From positions 620,001 to 684,000 of the forward strand of contig JANUBW010000003.1 in the NCBI GenBank assembly GCA_024809215.1: a stretch of 64,000 nt of DNA, read 5' to 3'. The stretch comes from Niastella sp. OAS944. GTDB lineage: Bacteria > Bacteroidota > Bacteroidia > Chitinophagales > Chitinophagaceae. Below the pieces are notes generated by a model, which was not told the origin of the DNA, ran no database searches, and saw nothing but the letters and a program-made list of their open reading frames with translations. The position numbers were made by a program, and so were the translations under genes. Below are positions 17,684 to 26,765 of the stretch, piece after piece; within the stretch, counting starts at the first letter, position 1; every line of letters starts with the position of its first letter.

Positions 17684-18160
17684 CTACTCAAAAATGATCA
17701 GATCTACAATCTCTTCAAGAAAATGTTTATCTGTTTCGTCGAATGCAGCCAGCTGATCACTATCCACATCCAATACACCCATTACTTTGTTGCCACGAAT
17801 AATTGGAACAACAATCTCTGATCGTGACTTACTGCTGCAGGCAATATGTCCGGGAAATTTTTCAACGTCTGGAACTATGACCGTTACGGCTTTTTCCCAA
17901 CTGGTTCCACAAACGCCTCTCCCTTTTCTGATACGTGTGCAGGCAACCGGTCCCTGAAATGGAGCCAGTACTAATTGATTTTCTTTCACGAGGTAGAACC
18001 CTACCCACAACCAACCGAATTGTTCCATTAACGCAGCAACTATGTTAGCCAGGTTGGCAACCAGGTCGGGCTCGCCTTCTACTAAAGCTTTTATTTGGGG
18101 AATTACTGACTGATACTTTTCTTCTTTTGTGCCCTGCACAATGCTCAAATCTTCTGCCAT
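17684..18160 (-). CDS. msrC: Free methionine-R-sulfoxide reductase (GAF domain)
   Basis: A 158-residue single GAF-domain protein. Its three cysteines, Cys74, Cys84 and Cys108, have the same spacing (10 and 24) as Cys84, Cys94 and Cys118 of E. coli fRMsr. They lie in the signatures GPVACTRIRKGRGVCGTSW and FPGHIACSSKSRSEIVVP. GVLDVDS follows. It reduces free methionine-R-sulfoxide in the cytoplasm and protects against oxidative damage. It may be co-transcribed with the NIPSNAP gene downstream. Confidence 0.93.
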   Translation of the reverse strand: MAEDLSIVQGTKEEKYQSVIPQIKALVEGEPDLVANLANIVAALMEQFGWLWVGFYLVKENQLVLAPFQGPVACTRIRKGRGVCGTSWEKAVTVIVPDVEKFPGHIACSSKSRSEIVVPIIRGNKVMGVLDVDSDQLAAFDETDKHFLEEIVDLIIFE

Positions 18161-18258
18161 GGAGCAAATATAGTTTTAAAGCTTATTCCAGGAAACTGAT
18201 GTGACCGAAAACAGCTTCCCTAACAGCCATTGTGTTGAAATACGGCCTTATTAATAGG

Positions 18259-18279
18259 TTATCCACAGGTTTATCCACT
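18259..18279 (+). promoter_or_regulatory. Pair of DnaA boxes left of nadA
   Basis: A perfect DnaA box TTATCCACA at 18259-18267 is followed at 18271-18279 by TTATCCACT, same orientation, 12 bases apart. Together with the cluster right of nadA they suggest a bipartite origin. Confidence 0.65.
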
Positions 18280-18330
18280 AATTTACGAGCTATAGTGTTC
18301 AAAACCAATACCTACTTTCTCCAAAAAGCA

Positions 18331-18376
18331 AAATTGGCAATTCATTCCCGGTATTTTGGGGACAAACTGCCAATTT
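18331..18376 (-). terminator. Probable nadA terminator
   Basis: AAATTGGCA (18331-18339) pairs with TGCCAATTT (18368-18376). On the minus strand the stem is followed by TGCTTTTTGG. The loop of 28 bases is long for a terminator, so this is tentative. Confidence 0.4.
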
Positions 18377-18413
18377 CAACTATTTCGTTCGTAAATGTGG
18401 GTGAACTTAGGAC

Positions 18414-19424
18414 CTACAAACCATATCTCGCACTTATTTCCAACATTCTGTCAATTGGTTTCCTGGCTGCCTTGCGCAATTCTTCTTCCATCTGGATCTC
18501 GGGAGTTTCATACTCCATGCACAGGTACAGCTTTTCCAACGTATTGAGTTTCATGTGTGGACAATCATTGCAGGCGCAGCTGTTATTCGGTGGCGCGGGA
18601 ATGAATGTCTTGTTTGGACTGGCTTTTTGCATCTGGTGCAAAATGCCGGTTTCGGTGGCAACAATGAATTCAGTTGCATCACTCTGCTGGGTGTATTTCA
18701 GCAAACCAGTTGTTGACCCAATGTAATCGGCCAGCCTGAGTACTGGTTCTTCACACTCCGGGTGAGCAATGAATTTCGCATTTGGGTGACGGGTCTTCAG
18801 CTTTGTGATCTTTTCCAAACTGAAAATTTCGTGAACCATACAGGCGCCATTCCACAAAACCATATCGCGGCCTGTTTTTTTCACCAGGTATGCACCCAGG
18901 TTTTTGTCGGGCGCAAAAATGATCTTTTGATCGGGCGGTACACTTTCAACGATCTTTTCGGCATTGCTCGATGTAACGATGATGTCGCTCAGTGCTTTGA
19001 TGTCGGCCGTACAGTTGATGTACGAGATCACGATATGATCGGGATGTTTCTCTTTGAATTTTCTGAATTGGTCGGCCGGTGCGCTATCGGCCAGTGAACA
19101 ACCTGCGTTGAGATCGGGCAGCAGCACTTTTTTGTTTGGGTTCAGGATCTTGGCAGTTTCAGCCATAAAATGCACCCCGGCAAAAACGATGATGTCGGCA
19201 TCGGTGTTTTGGGCTTTTTGCGCCAACCCCAAACTATCCCCAATGTAATCGGCCACATCCTGAATATCGGGCTCCTGGTAATAGTGCGCGAGCAGGATGG
19301 CATTTTTTTCTTTTTTCAACCGCTCTATCTCATGAAACAAATCGAGCGTGGGGTCAATTTCAATGTCGAGGAACCCGGCCTTCATCAAATTTTTTTTTGC
19401 GTCAGCAAGGTGGATATCTACCAT
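18414..19424 (-). CDS. nadA: Quinolinate synthase NadA
   Basis: A 336-residue iron-sulfur enzyme. The three cluster ligands are in their usual contexts: Cys109 in [10 protein letters not shown], Cys195 in WNGACMVHE and Cys288 in the CACNDCPHM segment. [19 protein letters not shown] near the N-terminus is the family signature. It condenses iminoaspartate and dihydroxyacetone phosphate to quinolinate in NAD synthesis. nadB and nadC are not adjacent. The gene is embedded between two groups of DnaA boxes and reads away from the main cluster. Confidence 0.95.
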   Translation of the reverse strand: MVDIHLADAKKNLMKAGFLDIEIDPTLDLFHEIERLKKEKNAILLAHYYQEPDIQDVADYIGDSLGLAQKAQNTDADIIVFAGVHFMAETAKILNPNKKVLLPDLNAGCSLADSAPADQFRKFKEKHPDHIVISYINCTADIKALSDIIVTSSNAEKIVESVPPDQKIIFAPDKNLGAYLVKKTGRDMVLWNGACMVHEIFSLEKITKLKTRHPNAKFIAHPECEEPVLRLADYIGSTTGLLKYTQQSDATEFIVATETGILHQMQKASPNKTFIPAPPNNSCACNDCPHMKLNTLEKLYLCMEYETPEIQMEEELRKAARKPIDRMLEISARYGL

Positions 19425-19994
19425 AGTATTTATATTAATTTCTTTTTTTTATAAAATACCTATTATTATTACGCCTGTGGATTCGTGGATAAAATGACTT
19501 TCAAGAAATTTGGTAAAGTTACAACAACATGGTTATCCACGGTTTTCCACTTTCTTTCAACATTAAACAATTGTTACCTGGCTTAGGTTTTAGGCAGTTT
19601 TCCACGGCAGTGGATTAAAAAAGGCCGGGAAAAATAGAACGGTGTTCACACATAAAAAGTCTGTTAATGGATGTTGAATAACTAAGGGTTTTTATACACC
19701 GGGGGGTAGGGAAAAGTATTCATCAAAACTTATCGGCCAACTATCCACCAAAAGCAAAGTGCAAAAAACGGGGTTATCCACAGGTTTTTAGGGTTATACA
19801 GTACCCCCTGTTTGTAGTGTTTTCACGGCACCGTTCCACGATTCGTATTCATATTAAAAAAATGGAGGTTGTTCACATGGCTGTGAATGGTAGAACCTTT
19901 ACTCGATGCTGGTTTTGAATGGTTTTCCACAGTTTGTTCATAAACTTTTTTCTCCTATTTTTGCCATCCTTACAAAAAGAGGTATACCTATAAT
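19425..19994. other. Candidate chromosomal origin of replication (oriC)
   Basis: A 570-base non-coding stretch between divergent nadA and ppiD with many DnaA-box-like 9-mers: TTATCCACA at 19774-19782 (perfect), TTATCCACG at 19533-19541 and, inverted, at 19484-19492, TTTTCCACT near 19543, TTTTCCACG at 19598-19606, TTGTTCACA at 19869-19877 and TTTTCCACA at 19923-19931, plus further CTATCCACC and GTGTTCACA variants. AT-rich DNA lies at 19430-19470 and near 19855. Nearby parS sites, mnmG and a change in predominant gene direction agree with an origin. A cumulative GC-skew plot was not possible here. Confidence 0.75.
19933..19963 (+). promoter_or_regulatory. Promoter of ppiD
   Basis: TTTG at 19933-19936, a 19-base spacer, then TATTTTTG at 19956-19963 fit the Bacteroidota -33/-7 promoter pattern exactly. 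It ends 31 bases before the ppiD start and partly touches the last DnaA box, so DnaA could influence it. Confidence 0.65.
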
Positions 19995-22130
19995 ATGTCA
20001 GTTATTCAAACCATCCGCGACAAAGCAGCGTGGATTATCATCGGCGCGATTGCGTTAGCCCTTATCGCCTTTATCGTACAAGACGCCCTTCAAGGTGGTA
20101 GCCGCGGATTGTTTAGCGGTAACTCTACTACCCTGGGAAAAGTTAATGGTACCAGTATCGACGTTCGCGATTTTGAGCAACGCTACAAAATGGCCGAAGA
20201 AAACTACCGCGCACAGAATTACCCCGTTAACGATCAGTTGCGCAACCAAATCCGTGAAAGCCTGTGGAACGAGTATGTAGAAGACGCGTTGATGGGCAGC
20301 GAGTATGAAAAACTCGGCATTACAGTATCTGACAAAGAAGTAGGCGATCTATTATATGGTGCCAACCCGCCTCAAATGTTAAGACAACAGTTTACCGATT
20401 CAACCGGTCAGTTCAATGCACAGATGGCTTACCAGGCTATCAAGTCATTGAAAAAAGGCTCGCCTCAATATAATAGCTTCTGGGGTGAATTTGTTCCTGC
20501 ACTGGAAAAAAGCCGTCAGCGTGAGAAATTCACATCTCTCATTGGAAAAAGCATGTATGTTCCAAAATGGTTGCTCGAAAAAGCAAATACTGAGAACAGC
20601 CAACGTGCTTCTATTTCATATGTGAACGTTCCTTATTCAAGCATCTCAGATTCTACTATTAAAGTAACTGACGAAGATGTGCAGGAATATGTGAATGCAC
20701 ACAAAGAAACTTACAAACAGGAAAATGAACGTAGCCTGGTGTATGTAACTTTTGATGCTGCACCAAACTCAAAAGATAGTCAGGCTGTATATAATACAGT
20801 AGCTAACGCAAAAGATGCTTTGGCAAATGCCGCTACTACTGCCGATGTTCAAAATGTACTGGCAAACAATTCAAGCGAAACTCCATTCTTTGATGGTTAT
20901 GTATTGAGCAGCCATATGCAAATGGCCAATGCCGATACTTTACGCAAACTAGCCGATGGCGCCGTGTTTGGTCCTTACCTCGATGGTGGTAACTATACCC
21001 TGGCCAAAATGGTTGGTCGTCGTAGCATGCCCGATAGCGTGAAAAGCCGTCACATTCTTATAAAAATTGCCGATCAGCAAGGTCAGACCAGAACCGACAG
21101 CGCTGCTAAAAAATTAATCGATAGCATTCAACTTGCTATCAGCGGTGGAGCCAGCTTCGACAGCATGGTTGTTAAATACAGCGATGATGCCGGTAGCAAA
21201 GAAAAAGGTGGTGAGTACGAATTCGGTTCTATGCAATTTTCTACCCTCAGCAAAGAATTTGCTGAAGTGATCTTCTACGGTAACACCGGCGATAAGAAAG
21301 TTGTAAAAGTTGAAAACGGTTCATACAGCGGATACCATTATATAGAAGTGCTGAGCCAGAAAAAAGTTGAAACTGCATACAAACTGGCTTACCTCAGTCG
21401 CCCGGTTGTACCTAGCGATGAAACAGTAAATACCGCCAGTGGTACAGCAGCTCAATTTGCAGCTGAGAGCCGCAACCCGAAAGATTTTGAAGCAAACGCT
21501 CAAAAAAGAAAGTTGAATGTATTATCAGCCGATGTGAAAGAATCTGATTACATGATCATGGGATTAGGTGAATCGCGCGAAATCGTTCGCTGGGCATTCA
21601 ATGAAGCTAAAAAAGGAACTGTTGCCGAACATGCATATTTGGTAGGTGATAAATATGTTGTTCCTGCTGTTGCTAAGGTTTCGGAAAAAGGAACCATGTC
21701 GGTTGAAAAAGCACGTCCTTTAGTTGAGTATAAGATCAAAAACAATAAAAAAGCTGAAATCATTACCAAAAAAATTGGCAGTGCCGCTACTTTGGATGCT
21801 GTAGCACAAGCTACCGGTCAACAGGTATTGAGAGCTGACAGTGTAACTTTCAATAGCACATTTATTCCAAATGTGGGTAATGAAATGAAAGTGTTGGGTG
21901 CTTCTTTCAATAAAGAGTATCAAACAAAAATCTCTCCTGCTATAAAAGGTGAAATTGGCGTATTTGTTATTAAAGTTGATAACGTTTCTGCTGCCCCTAA
22001 CCCGAACTTCGATGTGAAGGCGCAACAGGCAAACCTTCAACAACAAATGGGTGCTATGACAGGATACAGAGCAATTGAAACCCTGAAAAAAGCCGCTACC
22101 ATTAAGGATAACAGAATTAAGTTCTTCTAG
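19995..22130 (+). CDS. ppiD: Membrane-anchored peptidyl-prolyl isomerase, PpiD-like
   Basis: A 711-residue protein with a short cytoplasmic N-terminus and one membrane segment (about 12-30), then a SurA/PpiD N-terminal chaperone helix region, a parvulin-type PPIC domain (about 345-455, beginning SRHILIKIAD and containing DAGSKEKGGEYEFGSM) and a degenerate second parvulin-like part. It helps folding of outer membrane proteins in the periplasm. The length is longer than E. coli PpiD (623), as usual in Bacteroidota. A good promoter precedes it and a hairpin terminator follows, so it is probably monocistronic. Confidence 0.9.
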   Translation: MSVIQTIRDKAAWIIIGAIALALIAFIVQDALQGGSRGLFSGNSTTLGKVNGTSIDVRDFEQRYKMAEENYRAQNYPVNDQLRNQIRESLWNEYVEDALMGSEYEKLGITVSDKEVGDLLYGANPPQMLRQQFTDSTGQFNAQMAYQAIKSLKKGSPQYNSFWGEFVPALEKSRQREKFTSLIGKSMYVPKWLLEKANTENSQRASISYVNVPYSSISDSTIKVTDEDVQEYVNAHKETYKQENERSLVYVTFDAAPNSKDSQAVYNTVANAKDALANAATTADVQNVLANNSSETPFFDGYVLSSHMQMANADTLRKLADGAVFGPYLDGGNYTLAKMVGRRSMPDSVKSRHILIKIADQQGQTRTDSAAKKLIDSIQLAISGGASFDSMVVKYSDDAGSKEKGGEYEFGSMQFSTLSKEFAEVIFYGNTGDKKVVKVENGSYSGYHYIEVLSQKKVETAYKLAYLSRPVVPSDETVNTASGTAAQFAAESRNPKDFEANAQKRKLNVLSADVKESDYMIMGLGESREIVRWAFNEAKKGTVAEHAYLVGDKYVVPAVAKVSEKGTMSVEKARPLVEYKIKNNKKAEIITKKIGSAATLDAVAQATGQQVLRADSVTFNSTFIPNVGNEMKVLGASFNKEYQTKISPAIKGEIGVFVIKVDNVSAAPNPNFDVKAQQANLQQQMGAMTGYRAIETLKKAATIKDNRIKFF

Positions 22131-22152
22131 TCAATAGATTAACATATTAAGT

Positions 22153-22190
22153 GGGGTTGATAAGGAAACTTATCAGCCCCATTTGCTTTT
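22153..22190 (+). terminator. Terminator of ppiD
   Basis: GGGGTTGATAA pairs with TTATCAGCCCC (one G-T pair) around a GGAAAC loop, followed by ATTTGCTTTTTAT. Confidence 0.75.
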
Positions 22191-22237
22191 TATAGAGGAA
22201 ATTTCTATCTTATTTGTCAATATGTTAACTCGTCAAC

Positions 22238-22272
22238 TTGTTAACTACTTAACTAAATCCTACTTACCTTTG
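22238..22272 (+). promoter_or_regulatory. Possible promoter of the DUF2480 gene
   Basis: TACCTTTG at 22265-22272 matches TAnnTTTG; a TTG lies at 22238-22240, 24 bases upstream, a little far for the -33 element. It precedes the chosen start by 25 bases. Confidence 0.45.
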
Positions 22273-22297
22273 TGTTCGTAGCGTGAAAATGAGTATT

Positions 22298-22804
22298 ATG
22301 AGTGAAGAAATTGTAAATAAGATAGCACAGAGCCAACTGGTCACCCTCGACCTGGAAAGCTATTATCCTGCTGAAGAAATTGTGGTCTTTGACCTTAAGC
22401 CGCACTTGTTCATGGAATTGATCCTAAAGGAAAAAGAATTCCGTGCAGCATTACAAAATAACGATTGGAGTGCCTATCAAAATAAAGTGGTAGCAGTTAC
22501 CTGTACGGCCGATGCTATTATTCCCATGTGGGCATATATGCTGGTTGGTTCGTACCTGCAGCCGGTTGCAAAAGATGTGATCTTTGGCGATGAACAAACT
22601 GCCCGTCAACAACTTTTTGTACGTAATATAGATGCTATAGATACGGAACCGTTTGTTGATAAAAGGATCGTTGTTAAAGGGTGTGGAGATATTCCGATAG
22701 GAGAGTTTGCTTACCTGGCTATTACAAAAAAATTAATGCCGGTAGCTAAAAGCCTTATGTATGGCGAACCTTGCAGCACTGTTCCCATCTATAAAAAGAA
22801 ATAA
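22298..22804 (+). CDS. DUF2480 family protein
   Basis: A 168-residue soluble protein without signal peptide. EEIVNKIAQSQLVTLDLESYYP at the start, the VVFDLKPHLFMELILKEK-x-FR block, AVTCTADAIIPMWAYMLV and VKGCGDIPIGEFAYL are the conserved features of DUF2480, a Bacteroidota family of unknown function. Two conserved-looking Cys (in TCTAD and KGCGD) could bind metal or be redox active; that is speculation. ATG at 22298 fits family starts; in-frame GTG at 22283 and ATG at 22289 are alternatives. A terminator follows. Confidence 0.85.
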   Translation: MSEEIVNKIAQSQLVTLDLESYYPAEEIVVFDLKPHLFMELILKEKEFRAALQNNDWSAYQNKVVAVTCTADAIIPMWAYMLVGSYLQPVAKDVIFGDEQTARQQLFVRNIDAIDTEPFVDKRIVVKGCGDIPIGEFAYLAITKKLMPVAKSLMYGEPCSTVPIYKKK

Positions 22805-22811
22805 CTAACGA

Positions 22812-22841
22812 AAGCCGATGCCAATGCGTCGGCTTTTTTTT
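22812..22841 (+). terminator. Terminator of the DUF2480 gene
   Basis: AAGCCGA pairs with TCGGCTT around a nine-base loop and is followed by an uninterrupted run of T. Confidence 0.85.
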
Positions 22842-22944
22842 TGAGGCCTCCCTCCGGTCCTTTCGATTTATTGGGAGGGAGCAAGGAACATGGCATATAT
22901 ATTACTTGCGTAGCTTAATTATATAGAAACCAAAACCGGCCACC

Positions 22945-24354
22945 ATGGACGTTGAAATACTAGCACGGATCCAATTCGCATTTACTATCGCCTTCCATTA
23001 CATTTATCCACCCCTAAGCATTGGACTTGGTTTATTGCTTGTGGTTTTTGAGGGTTTGTACCTGAAGACCGGCAATAAAATGTATGAACAGATAACCCGT
23101 TTCTGGATCAAGATCTTTGCTCTGATTTTTGGTATTGGTGTAGCTACCGGTATTATTATGGAATTTGAGTTTGGTACCAACTGGGCTACGTATTCGAAGT
23201 ATGTGGGCGATATTTTTGGCAGTGCTCTGGCGGCTGAAGGTATTTTTGCTTTTGCACTGGAATCGGGCTTTTTAGGTATTCTTATTTTTGGTTGGAACCG
23301 CGTAAGTTCAAAAGTTCACTTCTTTTCCACCGTCATGGTATTTCTTGGTTCTATGTTCTCAGCCATTTGGATTGTAGTAGCCAACTCCTGGCAACAAACC
23401 CCGGCCGGTTATCATATTGTTGGCAGTGGCATGGAAGCCCGGGCCGAGATCACAGATTTTTGGGCCATGGTATTTAACCCCTCCAGTGTTGACCGGTTAA
23501 TACACGTGTGGATAGCAGCTTTTTTAGCGGGGATATTTTTAGTGCTGAGTGTAAATGCCTGGTATATTTTAAAAGGCAAACACCTTGAAATTGCAAAACC
23601 ATCTTTCAAAATAGCCCTGGTGGCCGCAACTGTATTTTCACTGTTACAATTATTCGCGGGTCATAGAAGTGCTGATGTAGTTTATAAACATCAGCCGGCA
23701 AAACTAGCTGCGCTCGAAGGTCACTATGATAGCATGGCCGTGGCCGATATGTTTTTATTGGGATATGTTGATAACAAGAACCAAAAAGTTACCGGTATAA
23801 AAATTCCCGGTGGTTTATCATTTCTAACTCAATTCGATTTTAAAAAACCGGTAAAAGGTCTCAATGCTTTTAAGCCCGATGAACGACCCTCACAGGTAAA
23901 TACCATATTCCAGTTCTATCATATCATGATTGGTATCGGTATGTTTATGATTGCACTAACGCTTTATGCATCATGGCTGGCCTTTAAAAATAAACTGTTT
24001 GAAAAACGATGGTTGATGTGGGTGTTTGTTTGGGCAGTGCTGGGTCCGCAAATTGCCAATCAAACCGGTTGGTTTGCTGCAGAAATGGGACGACAACCCT
24101 GGGTAGTATATGGTTTGTTGAAAACTTCCGATGCATTGTCGAAAACAGTGACTGCTAACCAGGTGGTGTTTTCACTTATACTGTTTACCGTTGTGTATAT
24201 GTTGTTATTAGTATTGTTCCTTTATTTGCTGAACAAAAAAATTCAACATGGCCCTGTGGATTATGGTACCAAAGAAGATATTGATGAAGGCAGCAAGCGA
24301 GATAACCCCATTCTTGACCACTCAAACGGGCAAAATGCAGCTCCCGCTCATTAG
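22945..24354 (+). CDS. cydA: Cytochrome bd ubiquinol/menaquinol oxidase subunit I
   Basis: A 469-residue polytopic protein with about nine membrane helices. Hallmarks: ARIQFAFTIAFHYIYPPLSIG with the heme-ligand His18, GIGVATGIIMEFEFGTNW, ALESGFLGILIFGW and the NQTGWFAAEMGRQPW motif near residue 365. The quinol-binding Q-loop is of the short type. With CydB it reduces oxygen to water with quinol as donor and is important at low oxygen. cydB begins 31 bases later. A C-terminal hydrophilic tail follows the last helix. Confidence 0.96.
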   Translation: MDVEILARIQFAFTIAFHYIYPPLSIGLGLLLVVFEGLYLKTGNKMYEQITRFWIKIFALIFGIGVATGIIMEFEFGTNWATYSKYVGDIFGSALAAEGIFAFALESGFLGILIFGWNRVSSKVHFFSTVMVFLGSMFSAIWIVVANSWQQTPAGYHIVGSGMEARAEITDFWAMVFNPSSVDRLIHVWIAAFLAGIFLVLSVNAWYILKGKHLEIAKPSFKIALVAATVFSLLQLFAGHRSADVVYKHQPAKLAALEGHYDSMAVADMFLLGYVDNKNQKVTGIKIPGGLSFLTQFDFKKPVKGLNAFKPDERPSQVNTIFQFYHIMIGIGMFMIALTLYASWLAFKNKLFEKRWLMWVFVWAVLGPQIANQTGWFAAEMGRQPWVVYGLLKTSDALSKTVTANQVVFSLILFTVVYMLLLVLFLYLLNKKIQHGPVDYGTKEDIDEGSKRDNPILDHSNGQNAAPAH

Positions 24355-24385
24355 TACCGTTTTATAAACCATAAATGAATTTACA

Positions 24386-25420
24386 ATGGAAACATTCTTA
24401 GGACTCGATTATAACGTTTGGTGGTATTTGGTTTTCGGTGCGGTGATAAGTGGTTATGCAATACTCGATGGGTTCGATTTGGGCGCCGGGGCATTACACC
24501 TTTTATTGAATAAAGAATTAAGCCGGCGTATTGCGCTTAATGCCATTGGCCCTGTGTGGGATGGTAATGAAGTATGGCTGGTTATTGGTGGTGGCGCTTT
24601 GTTTGCCGGATTCCCTGTAGCATATGCCGCAATTTTTTCTGCTTTTTATGTTCCATTCATGATCTTCCTGGTTGGGTTGATCTTTCGTGGTGTTGCAATT
24701 GAATTTCGAAGCAAAGAACCCGGTTTATTATGGCGCAAAACATGGGACATTGTGTATTGCGTGGCTTCCATAATAATATCCTTATCGCTGGGGTTAATGC
24801 TTGGGAATGTAGCGTTAGGTATATCATTGAACGAACAAAAAGAATTCAACGGCGACTGGCTTTCGTTCTTTAATTTCTTTTCTATAATGGTGGCCATAAC
24901 AACACTGGCGTTGTTTATGATGCATGGCGCTATTTATTTAGTTATGAAAACGGAGAATCGCCTGTATACTAAATTATATATACTGGCCCGGCAGTTCATC
25001 ATATTCTTTGTGCTGAGTTTTGTGATCACCACGTTATACACATTATTATATGTACCGCATTTGGGTGATTTTTTCAGGGAACATCCTACATCATTTATTA
25101 TACCTGTATTGATGGTATTGGCCATTGCAAATATTCCACGACAATTGAAGATTGGAAAATACCGTTATGCATTCATTAGTTCATCGGTAACCATTTCATT
25201 ATTGTTAATAATGGTGGCCCTGGAGGTGTTTCCTTATTTATTGTATTCAAGAACTAATCCTGATAACAGCATAACAATTCAAAATGCTGCTGCCTCAGCC
25301 AAAACAATGAAGATACTATTGATAATTGCTCTTATAGGTACTCCACTGGTAGCTACCTATACTTCATTTGTATTTTGGACCTTTAAGGGAAAAGTAAAAT
25401 TGGATGAAACCAGTTACTAG
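24386..25420 (+). CDS. cydB: Cytochrome bd oxidase subunit II
   Basis: A 344-residue membrane protein with about eight helices. The signature YAILDGFDLGAGALHLLL, NAIGPVWDGNEVWLVIGGGALFAGFP and GVAIEFRSK are unmistakable for CydB, the partner of CydA. It is translated from the same operon. A 36-codon membrane ORF lies 83 bases downstream before the terminator. Confidence 0.96.
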   Translation: METFLGLDYNVWWYLVFGAVISGYAILDGFDLGAGALHLLLNKELSRRIALNAIGPVWDGNEVWLVIGGGALFAGFPVAYAAIFSAFYVPFMIFLVGLIFRGVAIEFRSKEPGLLWRKTWDIVYCVASIIISLSLGLMLGNVALGISLNEQKEFNGDWLSFFNFFSIMVAITTLALFMMHGAIYLVMKTENRLYTKLYILARQFIIFFVLSFVITTLYTLLYVPHLGDFFREHPTSFIIPVLMVLAIANIPRQLKIGKYRYAFISSSVTISLLLIMVALEVFPYLLYSRTNPDNSITIQNAAASAKTMKILLIIALIGTPLVATYTSFVFWTFKGKVKLDETSY

Positions 25421-25503
25421 AAGAAAAATCACAAATTTCAAATCACAATATCCAAATAATAAAAGCATAAATACCAAATATCAAAAACTACAAATCATAA
25501 TAC

Positions 25504-25614
25504 ATGGATGATAAGGACCTTTGGAAGTTTCAATTACAAAAAAAACTGACGCTATTTGGTGTGTTATTTTTGGTAGGAATAATTATAATTTTTGTTGCAA
25601 CCTGTAACGCATAA
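25504..25614 (+). CDS. 36-residue single-span membrane protein, possible cytochrome bd small subunit
   Basis: ATG at 25504 opens 36 codons: a charged N-terminus (MDDKDLWKFQLQKKL) followed by one strongly hydrophobic stretch (LFGVLFLVGIIIIFVATC). It lies after cydB on the same strand, and the operon terminator begins on the last base of its stop codon, so it is part of the cyd transcript. Size, single span and position are like CydX (37 residues in E. coli) and CydS, which stabilise the oxidase hemes, but the sequence is not clearly homologous. Function is inferred from position only. Confidence 0.5.
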   Translation: MDDKDLWKFQLQKKLTLFGVLFLVGIIIIFVATCNA

Positions 25615-25659
25615 AAATACAAATCCCAGACTCCTTATTGGAACCGGGATTTGTATTTT
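25614..25659 (+). terminator. Terminator of the cyd operon
   Basis: A perfect 14-bp stem (AAAATACAAATCCC with GGGATTTGTATTTT) and an 18-base loop. The right arm ends in TTTT. It can also work for the converging gene on the minus strand. Confidence 0.75.
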
Positions 25660-25704
25660 GGAATTTATTTGGATCTTGAGATTTGGTTCTTGGAATTTTT
25701 GCTC

Positions 25705-26700
25705 TTATTTCAAAGCAGCCCCAACACGTTCAAGCAAAGCCTTTGTTTTCCTGATCCCTTCTTCTTCACTTAACTTGTCGCCTTCGTATTCTATACCCAT
25801 ATAACCTTTAAAGCCGGCGGCTTTTACTACTTTTAGCATTCTTGCATAATCGGTTTCTATGCAATTTCCTTCTTCATCAAAATCGTGGGTTTTGGCGCTA
25901 ACGCCTTTCGCATAAGGCATCATTTCGGCAACGCCTTTATAGCGATCATATTCTTCAATACATTTAGCGCCCCACATGGCGCCACCTTCACGCTTGATAC
26001 AGAAATTACCAAAGTCGGGTAGCGTACCTACATTTTTTTTGTTCACTGTTTTCATTACTTTGGCCAGCCATTCCCCGTTTGACGTATAACCACCATGGTT
26101 TTCCACAATTACATTAATGCCGGTTTTGGCGGCATATTCGCCAAGCCTGCCCAGGCCATCGATGGCGGCTTTTTGCACATCTTCACTGGTGCCCACACCA
26201 AATGCATTTACGCGAATGGTTGAACAACCCAAAAATTTGGCGGCATCAACCCATTTGTAATGGTTTTCCACAGCCTGTAATCTTTTTTTATCATCCAGGT
26301 CGCCCAGCTCACCTTCACCATCGCACATGATCAGGTGATTTTTTACTCCATTATCATTGCAACGTTTTAAAAGTTCGGCAAGGTATTTCTCATCTTTTGC
26401 CTTGTCTTTGAAGAACTGGTTCACATATTCCACTACACTTATACCATAGGTATTTTTGGCTACTGAGGGAAAATCGAGATTATCCATTTCCTTTGCCCAA
26501 AGCTTTTTGTGCAATGACCATTGGGCAAGTGAAATGGTAAAGAACAACGGCGGTGCTGCTACATCGTTAGCTAACGTATGAGCATTTGTTTGAATATTGT
26601 CGTTAGTAGAAGTAATAAAAGATAATCCGGTGGAAGCGGCGCCAAAGCCGGCTGCCAGTCCACCCAATTGTTTTAAAAAATGGCGGCGATTCGAGGGCAT
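25705..26700 (-). CDS. Sugar phosphate isomerase/epimerase family protein, Tat-exported
   Basis: A 331-residue protein with a twin-arginine signal ([16 protein letters not shown]) and an xylose-isomerase-like TIM barrel. Metal-site features of the family are visible: [29 protein letters not shown] and [10 protein letters not shown], giving the Glu/Asp/His/Glu set. Such proteins are common in Bacteroidota and act on sugars or inositols in the periplasm; the substrate here is unknown. It converges with the cyd operon. Confidence 0.87.
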   Translation of the reverse strand: MPSNRRHFLKQLGGLAAGFGAASTGLSFITSTNDNIQTNAHTLANDVAAPPLFFTISLAQWSLHKKLWAKEMDNLDFPSVAKNTYGISVVEYVNQFFKDKAKDEKYLAELLKRCNDNGVKNHLIMCDGEGELGDLDDKKRLQAVENHYKWVDAAKFLGCSTIRVNAFGVGTSEDVQKAAIDGLGRLGEYAAKTGINVIVENHGGYTSNGEWLAKVMKTVNKKNVGTLPDFGNFCIKREGGAMWGAKCIEEYDRYKGVAEMMPYAKGVSAKTHDFDEEGNCIETDYARMLKVVKAAGFKGYMGIEYEGDKLSEEEGIRKTKALLERVGAALK

Positions 26701-26765
26701 GTGTTCGTTTTTTGGTTGTGTTGCTGAATTTACAACTTGCCCTCAATATATTAACGGGTTTCTTG

